Shown here in pieces: positions 14,831 through 24,139 of a stretch of 64,000 nt of DNA (position 1 is its first letter; each line of letters begins with the position of its first letter). The notes below the pieces were generated by a model. That model did not search any database. It was given only the letters and a program-made list of their open reading frames with translations, and was not told where the DNA came from. A program made the translations under genes and the position numbers. This stretch comes from Prevotella sp. Its GTDB lineage: Bacteria; Bacteroidota; Bacteroidia; Bacteroidales; Bacteroidaceae. The DNA lies in contig JAFZVV010000003.1 of NCBI GenBank assembly GCA_017617615.1, positions 101,886-165,885 of the forward strand. Reading direction: 5' to 3'.

Positions 14831-15700
14831 ATGAAGAAAGTACTGTTTTTTGCCATTTGCGCGCTGATGGTCGTTGGCTGCCAGGAAGAGAAGAAAGAGC
14901 CTGTAGCCGTCGTACCCGACCAAAGCGCATTGGTAGACTCGCTTCAGCAGGTGATAGAAGGCCGTGACAGCGAGATCAACGAAATCATGTCGACATTGAA
15001 CCAGATTCAGGAAGGTTTCCGTCTGATTACCGAGGCCGAAGGGCGTGTGACACTTGCCAAAAACGGTGAGGGCAGCGACAAGGCCGCGAAAATCAAGAGC
15101 GACATCGAGTTTATCCAGAACAAGATGAAGACCAACCGTGAGATGATTGAGAAGTTGCGTACCCAGCTCAACGAAAGCACCATCAAGGGCAATGAGCTGA
15201 AGCAGACATTGGAGAACACGATTGCGAGTTTCCAGCGTCAGATTGCCGAAAAAGACCGCCAGTTGAGTGAGCTCCAGTCGGCTCTTGAGGCCAAGGACAT
15301 CCATATCACCCAGTTGGACCAGCGTATTGACAACCTGCACAACGACGTGACCGACCTGCAGACGGAGAGTTCACAGAAGTCGAAGACCATCAGCGAGCAA
15401 GACAAGCAGTTGAATACCGCGTATTATGTCTTTGGCACGAAGAGCGAGCTGAAGGAACAGCACATCGTCGAGAAGAACGAGGTGTTGCGTGAGAACTTCA
15501 ACAAGAACTATTTCACGAAGATAGATATTCGCACCGAGCGCTCCATTCCCCTCTACTCGAAGTCGGCGAAGGTGCTTACCCACCACCCAGCCAGTTCCTA
15601 TCGTCTTGAAACAGACGCCAACAAGAACTACACGCTCCGTATCCTTGACCCCAATCAGTTCTGGAGCACCAGCAAATACCTGGTTATCCTGGTGAAATAA
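14831..15700 (+). CDS. Coiled-coil lipoprotein of unknown function
   Basis: 289 aa. Lipobox MVVGC (Cys17) followed by acidic and basic residues. Residues about 30-195 are almost entirely coiled coil with heptad-rich segments (ASFQRQIAEKDRQLSELQSA, KDIHITQLDQRIDNLHNDV). A small C-terminal domain (about 195-289) contains a conserved-looking YYVFGTKSELKEQHIV and ends in FWSTSKYLVILVK. I recognise the layout as a hypothetical lipoprotein widespread in Bacteroidales but know no assigned role. Probably a periplasmic spacer or scaffold anchored to a membrane. Co-directional with rsmI and ended by a strong terminator. Confidence 0.85.
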   Translation: MKKVLFFAICALMVVGCQEEKKEPVAVVPDQSALVDSLQQVIEGRDSEINEIMSTLNQIQEGFRLITEAEGRVTLAKNGEGSDKAAKIKSDIEFIQNKMKTNREMIEKLRTQLNESTIKGNELKQTLENTIASFQRQIAEKDRQLSELQSALEAKDIHITQLDQRIDNLHNDVTDLQTESSQKSKTISEQDKQLNTAYYVFGTKSELKEQHIVEKNEVLRENFNKNYFTKIDIRTERSIPLYSKSAKVLTHHPASSYRLETDANKNYTLRILDPNQFWSTSKYLVILVK

Positions 15701-15739
15701 CGCAAGCCGACGGAAATATCCGTTATGCGAATGATATAG

Positions 15740-15777
15740 AAATCCCCCGTGCTGACATGACAGCACGGGGGATTTTT
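15740..15777. terminator. Bidirectional terminator
   Basis: Stem AAATCCCCCGTGCTG (15740-15754) / CAGCACGGGGGATTT (15761-15775), with A- and T-runs on each side. It serves both the lipoprotein (+) and the DUF2207-type gene (-). Confidence 0.85.
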
Positions 15778-15793
15778 CGATGACGTTCCAGGA

Positions 15794-18541
15794 TTATCTA
15801 TAGCCGCTTCCGCCACCACCGCCGCTTCCGCCGCCGCCACTGTAAGAGGAACTTCCGCCACCACCCGAACTGCTGTGGTAATCGTGTGAAGCCCTGGCCT
15901 CCTTGCGCTCTTCTTCCAGTTCCTTTGGTGTCTTGTAGTGGGCAGCATAATTGAATGCCGAGTTGGCGAGCGTCGACAATGCTGCAGTGCTGGCAAGCAC
16001 GTCGGGGTCGTAGAGCACATCCTTGAGCGCACCCAGCTGGCTGAAGTCGGGCATCACCTTCTTCATCTCTGCCACCACCTGGTCGGAGATGCCGAATACG
16101 GTGGCATACACCAGGTAGTCTTTCCATAGTTTCACCTCTTCGATGGAATGCTCTCCCGCCAATGTGAAGTCCTCGAGGAATTTCTTCAGTCCGAACACCT
16201 CGCTGGTGGATTTCCTGTTGAGTCCATATATGCTCATGTTGGTGCCTTTCTCCAGCGCGCTGTTCATCTTTTGTGCCATGTCCCTCAGCGAGAGCGTGTC
16301 TTTGTGGACGAAAGCCTTCAATTCGCTTGGGTCAAGGACATGGTCCTCGCCTGCCGCCTTGCAGAGCAGCCGTTGCAGGTAGTATGCATAGTCATGAGAA
16401 GCCTTCTTCCCATTTTCCTCATTGTCAGTGGGTTCTGCCACAAGGAACCGTTTCTGCACGTTTCCTTTGGTATCGGTCACCCTCACCACAGAGAGCTGGT
16501 TGTCGTAGACCATGCGCAGGATGTATGCCCTTCGCAGCGCGTCGAGGTTTTTCCCCTTCACGGCAAAGAAAGTGCCCGCCACCTTATTGAGGTCTCCGCC
16601 CAGTGGGATGCCCCAGAACCAGTTGTCTACCCTACCCTTGAGGTTTCCGAATAGTCCGTACATCAGATTGTCTTTGTCGCACCTTTCCTTGGTGAGGATT
16701 GGAGTGGCTATGACTACCACGGGCACGAGGATACAGAGCAGTACCCATGCCAGTCCGTTCCAGAAGCTGTCGTCGCCGGACCCCATTCCGGAATGTGATG
16801 CCTTGGCGTTCTGCCGGTCCACTTCTTCTGTGTCAAGGTATTGGCTTCCCCTCAGCGCTTTCCGCTTCACCGCCTTGTAGAAAGTCTTCTTCACGGTGGT
16901 AGCGGGATGGAACATCCCCTTGTTGAATTGCACCATGACGGTCATCTTCTCCTCTGTGTCGCAGAACGGCTTTGTCGTCTCCACTTCAATCTTTCCGCCT
17001 TCCACATGGATGGTGCCATAGTGCCCAAACGACCACACGCGCGTGTTCTCCGGCGTGAACGTCTTCCCATCGCCTTCGATGGTCACCCTCATGTGCCTGG
17101 CATACGGACTTGCCGCCTGATAGAAGGTGAAGATAAATCCATCGTAGTCGGTGTAGGCCTTGACGAGCCGTGTGAGGGTATAACGGATATGGTGGTCATG
17201 GTTGCCATACTCGCTGATGCCCCAGCACAGTTCGTTGCCCTCGTCGGCCTTATAGATGCCGCACTTGTAGGCTTTTTCCTGGAATGAAGCGCCCACTTTC
17301 CACGGCGTGATGTTCTCGAACTCACGGCCCTGTTCATCGGTCACCGCCAGTTCGCCGATGTCGCGCCCTTGCAGGTCGTACATCTTGATGAATCCCTCGG
17401 TGCCAGTATTGACGGTCACCTTTCTTGACTCACAGATACGGGCATTCCCCAAATCGTTGATTATCACATGGATATCATCATTATACAACTGAGCCGACAC
17501 GTGGCCAGCCCACAACGACAACATCCCGATGAAGACCATGCGCAATGCCGTGCCCGTCGCTCCACCCATCTGTTCCTTTCTTGCCTTCGCCTTCAACCTG
17601 AGCAGATTGATACCCCGGCAGAGCAGTGCCAAAAGAATGACAAGCAGACACCCCAGCACGGCAGTAGTCTTCGGATAGGCTGAGATATACTCCATGAGCA
17701 CGCTCCCTCCCGACTCCGTTTTTGGCGTGTTGTCGTTCATCATGGGCGAGTGGAGTTCCGCCTCGGGAATGGCGAAGGTTGTCGGGAGACTTATCCCGTT
17801 GTTTCCCTCGGTTTCTGCCGTCGAAGGGTCCGTAGGGTTGTCGGACATCACTGCAGCGGAAGCATTCACGCCAGCCGAAGAGGGTATCCCGTCGAAAAGT
17901 CCTGCCCTGAACGCCACGTGCAGGGGCATGCTCGAGACATTTCCTCCCTTTTTCGGTGTGACGACGAGTTGTCCGTCGCTGAGGTGATAGTCCATTTGCG
18001 GCGAAGAATGTGCGATATCGATGTCCTTGTCGGTCAGCGTTTTCTCTTTCAGGTACAGACGCACTTCTGCCGCTTGGGCGGGCGCCTGTCCTGCAAGGTT
18101 GACGAAATCATAGTCAAGCACGTCATTCCTCCCGTCGTTGTGGAGCATGTTCTTCAACGGATAGGTCACGAAATACCTCCGGCGGTTGTTGGGATCGAGT
18201 CCCCAACAGTAGTGGGCAAGATGGTCGTCGACCCATTTCCTGCCGCATTTCCCCTGTTTCTCTTTTGAGGAAACCGACGATTTCCACCATTCGAGTCGTT
18301 GAAAATAGTTCTGTCCGTCGAATCCCACGTTCATGATGAATTTCTTCATCATGTGGCTGTCGTCGATGGGGATGAAAGCCTCGTCGGTTCCCCCTGGCGT
18401 GATGTCGCGCACCTCTGTGACGATGGCATGCTCTGCCGTCAGCTGCACGTTGACGCTGATGCGGTGGAGGACGGTCTGTGCTCCCGCCGTGATGGTCAGT
18501 GGCAACAAAGCCCATGCCAGTAAAAGCTTGGTTTTTCTCAT
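15794..18541 (-). CDS. DUF2207-type membrane protein, apparent fusion of two paralogues
   Basis: 915 aa. First half: signal peptide (1-21, ending AGAQ), an extracytoplasmic beta-rich domain (22-230) and a membrane helix (about 290-312). Then, at M325, a new signal-like segment ALRMVFIGMLSLWAGHVSAQ, a second copy of the extracytoplasmic domain (about 351-575), a helix near 600-620 (GLAWVLLCILVPVVVIATPI), a cytoplasmic domain and a Gly/Ser-rich tail (SSSGGGGSSSYSGGGG...) typical of DUF2207 proteins. Both copies share a Cys-x(n)-CWG...RY block (KCGRK...HYCWGLDPNN and KCGIY...LCWGISEYGN). The second half would be a complete protein by itself. Function unknown; the family is membrane-bound. Confidence 0.85.
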   Translation of the reverse strand: MRKTKLLLAWALLPLTITAGAQTVLHRISVNVQLTAEHAIVTEVRDITPGGTDEAFIPIDDSHMMKKFIMNVGFDGQNYFQRLEWWKSSVSSKEKQGKCGRKWVDDHLAHYCWGLDPNNRRRYFVTYPLKNMLHNDGRNDVLDYDFVNLAGQAPAQAAEVRLYLKEKTLTDKDIDIAHSSPQMDYHLSDGQLVVTPKKGGNVSSMPLHVAFRAGLFDGIPSSAGVNASAAVMSDNPTDPSTAETEGNNGISLPTTFAIPEAELHSPMMNDNTPKTESGGSVLMEYISAYPKTTAVLGCLLVILLALLCRGINLLRLKAKARKEQMGGATGTALRMVFIGMLSLWAGHVSAQLYNDDIHVIINDLGNARICESRKVTVNTGTEGFIKMYDLQGRDIGELAVTDEQGREFENITPWKVGASFQEKAYKCGIYKADEGNELCWGISEYGNHDHHIRYTLTRLVKAYTDYDGFIFTFYQAASPYARHMRVTIEGDGKTFTPENTRVWSFGHYGTIHVEGGKIEVETTKPFCDTEEKMTVMVQFNKGMFHPATTVKKTFYKAVKRKALRGSQYLDTEEVDRQNAKASHSGMGSGDDSFWNGLAWVLLCILVPVVVIATPILTKERCDKDNLMYGLFGNLKGRVDNWFWGIPLGGDLNKVAGTFFAVKGKNLDALRRAYILRMVYDNQLSVVRVTDTKGNVQKRFLVAEPTDNEENGKKASHDYAYYLQRLLCKAAGEDHVLDPSELKAFVHKDTLSLRDMAQKMNSALEKGTNMSIYGLNRKSTSEVFGLKKFLEDFTLAGEHSIEEVKLWKDYLVYATVFGISDQVVAEMKKVMPDFSQLGALKDVLYDPDVLASTAALSTLANSAFNYAAHYKTPKELEEERKEARASHDYHSSSGGGGSSSYSGGGGSGGGGGSGYR

Positions 18542-18945
18542 AGCCCTGGTTTTAGTCTTCGGTTCCGAAGGGAGAGTAACAAAGGGAGGGTGATGGAAAG
18601 CCCGTGAATCAATCGCAGGAATACCATATCAGTCCGTTCCTTGCAATCCTTTTCATCTACCTTCTACTTCCCCTTCCAAAGGAAGCATAAGAAGTCGGTT
18701 TACGTGATGCAAAAATACATAAAAAAAGCAAACAACAAGATTCTGGGAGAATAAATTTTTCGGTCACCGGCACCAGACCGTATATTTATCCACAAAAACA
18801 TGGCATATTCATTCATTTCATGTGTTTTATAAGGATTTTCGGCACCGTCGCACCGACACTTCGTCAAGCGAATTGTTAAAAAAAGCACCCCTTTGCCATA
18901 TAAGATTAGTAAACCTCGTATTATTTTCACTTTTTTATGGTTTTG
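18542..18945. other. Intergenic region between the DUF2207-type gene and the RagA operon
   Basis: About 400 bases of AT-rich sequence. A possible minus-strand -7 box (TATTTTTG, 18710-18717) would give the DUF2207-type gene a leader of about 160 nt. The only reading frame (minus strand, about 18700-18987) has AT-driven composition and no family features, so I do not call a gene. Confidence 0.5.
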
Positions 18946-18977
18946 TTTGCAATTTGCAAGAAAAAACGCTAATTTTG
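18946..18977 (+). promoter_or_regulatory. Promoter of the RagA/RagB operon
   Basis: -33 TTTG (18946-18949), 20-bp spacer, -7 TAATTTTG (18970-18977). Leader of about 50 nt to ATG 19036. Confidence 0.8.
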
Positions 18978-19035
18978 CAAACTGCATTTATGTGCAATGT
19001 TGGAAACGAACAATAATAGATAAACACACTTTTTT

Positions 19036-22000
19036 ATGAAAAAAAGACTATGCTTGATTTTGGCCTGCCTTTTCATGTCTATTGGAACGGCATTGGCTCA
19101 GCACACTGTCAATGGTACCGTGGTATCGGCCGACGACGGTGAGCCTATCATCGGCGCCACAGTGAAGGTGAAAGACACCAATACCGGTGTGGTGACCGAC
19201 ATCGACGGTAAGTTCAGCCTGAGCACCAGTACAGCCAAACCCACCCTCGAAATTACCTATATCGGTATGAAGAAAATGACCGTGAAAGGCGGCAAGGACA
19301 TCGTGGTGAAAATGACATCCGATGCCAACCTCATCGAGGAAGTGGTGGTCACTGGTATGCAGCAGATGGACAAGCGTCTGTTTACCGGTGCCACGACAAA
19401 AATAGATGCCGACAAGGCGAAGCTCGACGGTGTGGCCGACGTCACCCGTTCGCTTGAGGGCCGTGTGTCGGGTGTGACGGTGCAGAACGTGTCGGGAACC
19501 TTCGGTACTGCCCCGAAAATCCGCGTGCGTGGCGCCACCTCCATCTACGGCAGCAGTTCGCCACTGTGGGTGGTCGACGGTGTGATTATGGAGGATGCCG
19601 TGAACGTATCGGCCGACGACCTTTCGTCGGGTGATGCCGCCACGCTGATTTCCAATGCCATTGCCGGTCTGAATGCCGATGATATTGAGAGTTTCCAAGT
19701 GCTCAAGGACGGTAGTGCCACTTCCATCTACGGTGCGCGCGCCATGGCCGGTGTGGTGGTCATCACCACAAAGAAGGGCCGCTCGGGCAGCAGCAGCATC
19801 AACTATACGGGAGAGTTCACCTACCGCATGAAGCCCAGTTACGCCGAATACAACATCAGCAACTCCCAGGAACAGATGGGTATCTACAAGGAGATGGAAG
19901 CCAAGGGCTGGCTGGAATTCTCCGCCCTTGCCAACGGCTCGTCGTCGGGTCTCTACGGCCGCATGTACAACATGATGGACCAGTGGGATGCCGAGAAAGG
20001 GTTCAGTCTCCCCTTCACTCAGGCCGCCATGAACAGATACCTGCAGCAGGCAGAGTTCCGCAATACCGACTGGTTCGACCTGTTGTTCAACAACAACGTG
20101 ATGATGAACCACTCGGTGAGCATCTCCACAGGTACGGACAAGGCCAATCTCTATGCCTCACTCTCCGCTCTCGTCGACCCGGGATGGTATAAGGACAGCA
20201 AGGTGCAGCGCTATACCGCCAACATGAACGCCTCGTTCAACCTCTCGAAGAACGTGACGCTGACCATGCGCACCACCGGTTCGTTCCGCGACCAGAAGGC
20301 TCCTGGTACACTCAACCAGAGCACCGACGTGGTGAGTGGTGCCGTGAACCGTAGTTTCGACATCAACCCGTTCAGCTTCTGTATGAACACCTCACGTACG
20401 CTCGACCCCTACGACACCTATACCCGTAACTATGCTCCGTTCAATATCTTCGACGAGTTGGACAACAACTACATCGACGTCGACGTGATGGACCTGAAGT
20501 TCCAGGGCGAGTTGTCGTGGAAACCTATCCTCGGTCTTGAACTGAAGGCACTGGGTGCCTACCGCATCAACCACTCCAACCGTGAGCACTATGTGCTCAA
20601 CCACTCCAACCAGGCCGAGGCCTACCGTGCCGGTGTCGACAATCCCAACATCATGTACAACAACACCTATCTGTACACCGACCCCGACGTGCCCAACTCA
20701 CTCCCCATCTCCGTGATGCCCGAAGGCGGTATCTACACGCTGAACCGCAACAAGGTGAAACAGCTCGACTTCCGTGCCACCGCAAATTATAATAAGGTAT
20801 GGAACGACACCCATATTTTCAACGTCCTGGTAGGTATGGAAGCCAACCGCGCCGACTACGATGCCGCAGAGTTCACCGTGATGGGTGTAGACTACGAGAT
20901 GAGCAAACTGGTGCATATGAACAAGGACCGCACGAAGCAAGCCATCGAGGAAGGCACCACTTTCGACTCCTTCGGTCAGTCGTGGAACCGCCGTCTGGCC
21001 TACGTTGCCAACCTCAACTATTCCTACAAGGGCCGTTACGTGTTGAACCTTACCGGTCGTTACGACGGTTCCAACCAGTTGGGCAAGGCCCGCAAGTCGC
21101 GCTGGCTCCCCACCTGGAACGTCTCCACTTCGTGGAACGCCCATGAGGAGAAATGGTTCCAGAACTGGCAGGAGAAGACCCGCAACGCCTTCTCGCATGC
21201 CACCCTCCGCCTGTCGTACTCGCTCAACGGTGAGCAGACCACCGCTTCAAACGCCCTTGCCATTTATCGTTCGGAAATCATCTGGCGTCCATGGGGCGAC
21301 CAGCAGGAGAGTGCCATCTACCTCTCCTCGTTGGCCAACTCTGAACTGACCTACGAGAAGAAGCATGAGTTCAACGTGGGTATAGACCTCGGTTTCATCG
21401 GCAACCGCATCAACTTGGTGACCGACTTCTACTGGCGCGACAACTTCGACCTGATGGGTTATACGAACACCCCGGGTGCTGGTGGTGAAATCCGCAAGTT
21501 TGCCAACGTGGCTTCGATGAAGTCACATGGTGTAGAGGCTACCCTGACCACACAGAACATCCGTACCGACGACTTCTCGTGGACCACCGACCTCACCTTT
21601 GCCTATTGCAAGACCGAGATTACCGACCTGCTTGCCCAGACCCGTGTCATCGACCTGGTGCGCCAGAACGGTTCCTACCGCAAAGGCTATCCTCACCGCT
21701 CGCTGTTCTCTATCCCCTTCATGGGTCTGAACGACGAAGGTATCCCCACTATCACCAACGAGGAGGGTGAAGTGACCACTACCAACATCAACTTCCAGGA
21801 GTACGACAAGCTCGACTTCCTGAAGTATGAAGGTCCGACGGAGCCCACCACCACCGGTGGTATGAACAATATGATTCGCTGGAAGAACTGGCGCCTGAAC
21901 GTGTTCGTCACCTATTCCTTCGGCAACAAGATTCGCCTCGACCCGGTGTTCGCCTCCGGCTACTCTGATCAGGCCGCCATGCCCAAAGAGTTCAAGAACC

Positions 22001-22359
22001 GCTGGGTGATTCCCGGCGACGAGGAGAAGACCATCATCCCCGCCATCGCCAGTGTGCGCCAGCGTTCGAACGACTACACGCTGAGTTACGCCTACAATGC
22101 CTACAACTACTCTACGGCCCGTGTGGCCGACGGTGGTTTCATCCGTCTGAAAGACGTGTCGCTCACCTACGACTTCAACCCCAGCTTCCTGCACAAGATT
22201 GGACTGAGCACCGCCTCGCTGAAACTCGATGCCACCAACCTGGTGTTGCTCTATGCCGACAAGAAACTCAACGGCCAAGACCCGGAGTTCGTGAACGCCG
22301 GTGGTGTGGCCTCTCCCCTCTCGAAGCAGTTTACGCTGACTGTCCGTCTCGGCATTTAA
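19036..22359 (+). CDS. SusC/RagA family TonB-dependent outer-membrane importer
   Basis: 1107 aa. Signal peptide (to ALAQ, about 22), a carboxypeptidase-regulatory-like domain (HTVNGTVVSADDGEPIIGAT... to about 100), a TonB-box region (LIEEVVVTGMQ), plug domain (ATTKIDADKAKLDG... IRGVxSI-like VRGATSIYGSS..., DIESFQVLKDGSATSIYGARA) and a 22-strand type barrel to a terminal LTVRLGI. It imports a bulky nutrient captured with the SusD-like partner encoded 35 bases downstream. There is no SusR-type regulator or anti-sigma gene next to it. The linked metallopeptidase and DUF4302 genes, rather than glycosidases, favour a RagAB-like peptide or protein ligand over a glycan. Substrate is inference. Confidence 0.95.
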   Translation: MKKRLCLILACLFMSIGTALAQHTVNGTVVSADDGEPIIGATVKVKDTNTGVVTDIDGKFSLSTSTAKPTLEITYIGMKKMTVKGGKDIVVKMTSDANLIEEVVVTGMQQMDKRLFTGATTKIDADKAKLDGVADVTRSLEGRVSGVTVQNVSGTFGTAPKIRVRGATSIYGSSSPLWVVDGVIMEDAVNVSADDLSSGDAATLISNAIAGLNADDIESFQVLKDGSATSIYGARAMAGVVVITTKKGRSGSSSINYTGEFTYRMKPSYAEYNISNSQEQMGIYKEMEAKGWLEFSALANGSSSGLYGRMYNMMDQWDAEKGFSLPFTQAAMNRYLQQAEFRNTDWFDLLFNNNVMMNHSVSISTGTDKANLYASLSALVDPGWYKDSKVQRYTANMNASFNLSKNVTLTMRTTGSFRDQKAPGTLNQSTDVVSGAVNRSFDINPFSFCMNTSRTLDPYDTYTRNYAPFNIFDELDNNYIDVDVMDLKFQGELSWKPILGLELKALGAYRINHSNREHYVLNHSNQAEAYRAGVDNPNIMYNNTYLYTDPDVPNSLPISVMPEGGIYTLNRNKVKQLDFRATANYNKVWNDTHIFNVLVGMEANRADYDAAEFTVMGVDYEMSKLVHMNKDRTKQAIEEGTTFDSFGQSWNRRLAYVANLNYSYKGRYVLNLTGRYDGSNQLGKARKSRWLPTWNVSTSWNAHEEKWFQNWQEKTRNAFSHATLRLSYSLNGEQTTASNALAIYRSEIIWRPWGDQQESAIYLSSLANSELTYEKKHEFNVGIDLGFIGNRINLVTDFYWRDNFDLMGYTNTPGAGGEIRKFANVASMKSHGVEATLTTQNIRTDDFSWTTDLTFAYCKTEITDLLAQTRVIDLVRQNGSYRKGYPHRSLFSIPFMGLNDEGIPTITNEEGEVTTTNINFQEYDKLDFLKYEGPTEPTTTGGMNNMIRWKNWRLNVFVTYSFGNKIRLDPVFASGYSDQAAMPKEFKNRWVIPGDEEKTIIPAIASVRQRSNDYTLSYAYNAYNYSTARVADGGFIRLKDVSLTYDFNPSFLHKIGLSTASLKLDATNLVLLYADKKLNGQDPEFVNAGGVASPLSKQFTLTVRLGI

Positions 22360-22394
22360 TCATCATTGAATCCATTAAAAAGCAACCATAAGAT

Positions 22395-24125
22395 ATGAAA
22401 TCAGTAAAATATATCATGATGTCGGCGCTCGTAGCGCTCTCCCTGTCGTCATGCAGCGAGAGTTTCCTCGACCATCCTGCCGACGACCGCACTGAAATCG
22501 ACTCTGAGGACAAGATCATCAAACTGCTGACCAGTTCTTATCCTGGGGGCAACTACTTGTGGGTTTGTGAATTGTCGAGCGACAACCTCATCGACAACCA
22601 GACTCCGCATATGCCTACGAAGAGTTGGGACCCGCAAATCCTCTCCCACTACAACTACCCCTCTTACGACCGTGCCGACGACCAACTCTACAAGTTCGAG
22701 CCTGCCACGATGTCTACCTACTCCGACCACGACCAGCCTGGCCAGATATGGGAAGGGTTCTACTCCAGTATAGCCTCTGTAAACGCTGCTCTTGAAGCCA
22801 TCGACAAAGTGGCTGCCGAGACAGGCATGACAGCCCGTCTGAAGGCCGCCCGTGCCGAGGCCCTGCTTATCCGTGCCTACGACCATTTCTGCCTGGTGAA
22901 CGTTTTCTGCCAGCCCTACAAGGATGCCGAGGCCAGCAAGCGTGATATCGGCGTGCCCTACGTGACCGTTTCAGAGGATGTGGTACAGAAGGAATACGAC
23001 CGTGGCAACGTGGCAGAGGTCTATGACAAGATCCAGGCCGACCTGGAGGAAGGCCTTGCTTCCCTCGACGAGCAAATCTTCGAGAAGCCCAAATGGCACT
23101 TCAACAACAAGGCAGCCCATGCCTTTGCCGCCCGCTTCTATCTCTATAAGCATGAGTGGCAGAAGACCATCGACCATGCCAACGCCGTGCTGGGCACCGA
23201 CTACAGCACGCTCAAGGACATGATGTTCGACTATGCTCCCCTTGGTGATGCCTACTATGGCGACGATTTTGCCAACGCCTGGCAGAATCCTGCCCAGAAC
23301 AACAACCTATTGCTCATCTCCACCTATTCGGTATTGGCACGCCGCTCCGTGGGCTACCGCTATTCCTGCGCCGGCCCTGCCGCCCGCGAGGTGTTCCTCA
23401 TTACCAGTGGCCGCCACGCTTTCTGGCGCAGTTACTACATCTGCCCGCTCACCGGTGTTGCCGGCATGTTCGGCTCCAGCACCTCCGACTACGGCTATCG
23501 TTCGGGCAAGATCAGCGAGCAGTTTGAATTCACCGACAAGATTGCCCAGATTGGCTACGCCCATATCATCCACCGCGCCTTCACCGCCAACGAACTGTTG
23601 CTGGAGCGCGCTGAGGCCAAAATCATGCTGAAGCAATATGACGCTGCCTGTGAAGACATGTGCAACTACTGGAACATCAGCATCGAGAAACTTCCCGACG
23701 TAGACAAGGCCACCTATGGCGCATACGTCAACGTGGCCACCAAGGCCATCATCGACTCGTGGTATTCGGATGCCTCTCACGACAACTGCTTCGAGAACTG
23801 GGACTTCACCCAGGGTGTGAGCAGCAGCTATGTGATACCTCATGAGGCTACCCCATACATGAACTGCCTGAACGAATGGCGCCGCTGGGAGACCTCGTTC
23901 GAGGGACTCCGTTTCTTCGACCTGAAGCGCTGGGGATTGGAATACAAGCACATCGTGGGTCTGAACAGTGAGGAATACCCACTTCCCGTGAACGACCCGC
24001 GCCGTGCCATCGAAGTGCCCTGGGAGGCCATTTCTGCCGGTATGGCCAGTTCACGCGGCGCGATGTCGGCTCCCGCCAATGCCAACATCGGACTGATTGA
24101 CACCAAAGAATTCAAGACCAATTAA
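22395..24125 (+). CDS. SusD/RagB family surface lipoprotein
   Basis: 576 aa. Lipobox LSSCS (Cys20), then SESFLDHPADDRTEIDSEDK, the usual SusD opening (FLD...P.D). TPR-like helices typical of the fold: AALEAIDKVAAETG, ARAEALLIRAYDHFCLVNVF, and the C-terminal LNEWRRWETSFEGLRFFDLKRWG, a near-perfect family signature. It caps the RagA-like barrel from outside and helps bind the ligand. 35 bases after the susC gene and 14 before the metallopeptidase gene, so one operon. Confidence 0.95.
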   Translation: MKSVKYIMMSALVALSLSSCSESFLDHPADDRTEIDSEDKIIKLLTSSYPGGNYLWVCELSSDNLIDNQTPHMPTKSWDPQILSHYNYPSYDRADDQLYKFEPATMSTYSDHDQPGQIWEGFYSSIASVNAALEAIDKVAAETGMTARLKAARAEALLIRAYDHFCLVNVFCQPYKDAEASKRDIGVPYVTVSEDVVQKEYDRGNVAEVYDKIQADLEEGLASLDEQIFEKPKWHFNNKAAHAFAARFYLYKHEWQKTIDHANAVLGTDYSTLKDMMFDYAPLGDAYYGDDFANAWQNPAQNNNLLLISTYSVLARRSVGYRYSCAGPAAREVFLITSGRHAFWRSYYICPLTGVAGMFGSSTSDYGYRSGKISEQFEFTDKIAQIGYAHIIHRAFTANELLLERAEAKIMLKQYDAACEDMCNYWNISIEKLPDVDKATYGAYVNVATKAIIDSWYSDASHDNCFENWDFTQGVSSSYVIPHEATPYMNCLNEWRRWETSFEGLRFFDLKRWGLEYKHIVGLNSEEYPLPVNDPRRAIEVPWEAISAGMASSRGAMSAPANANIGLIDTKEFKTN

Positions 24126-24139
24126 AGGAGGACACAGCA

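Noticed and set aside
18700..18987. 95-codon minus-strand reading frame between the DUF2207-type gene and the RagA operon.
   Set aside because: Composition follows local AT content, no family match or start signal, and it covers the RagA promoter.
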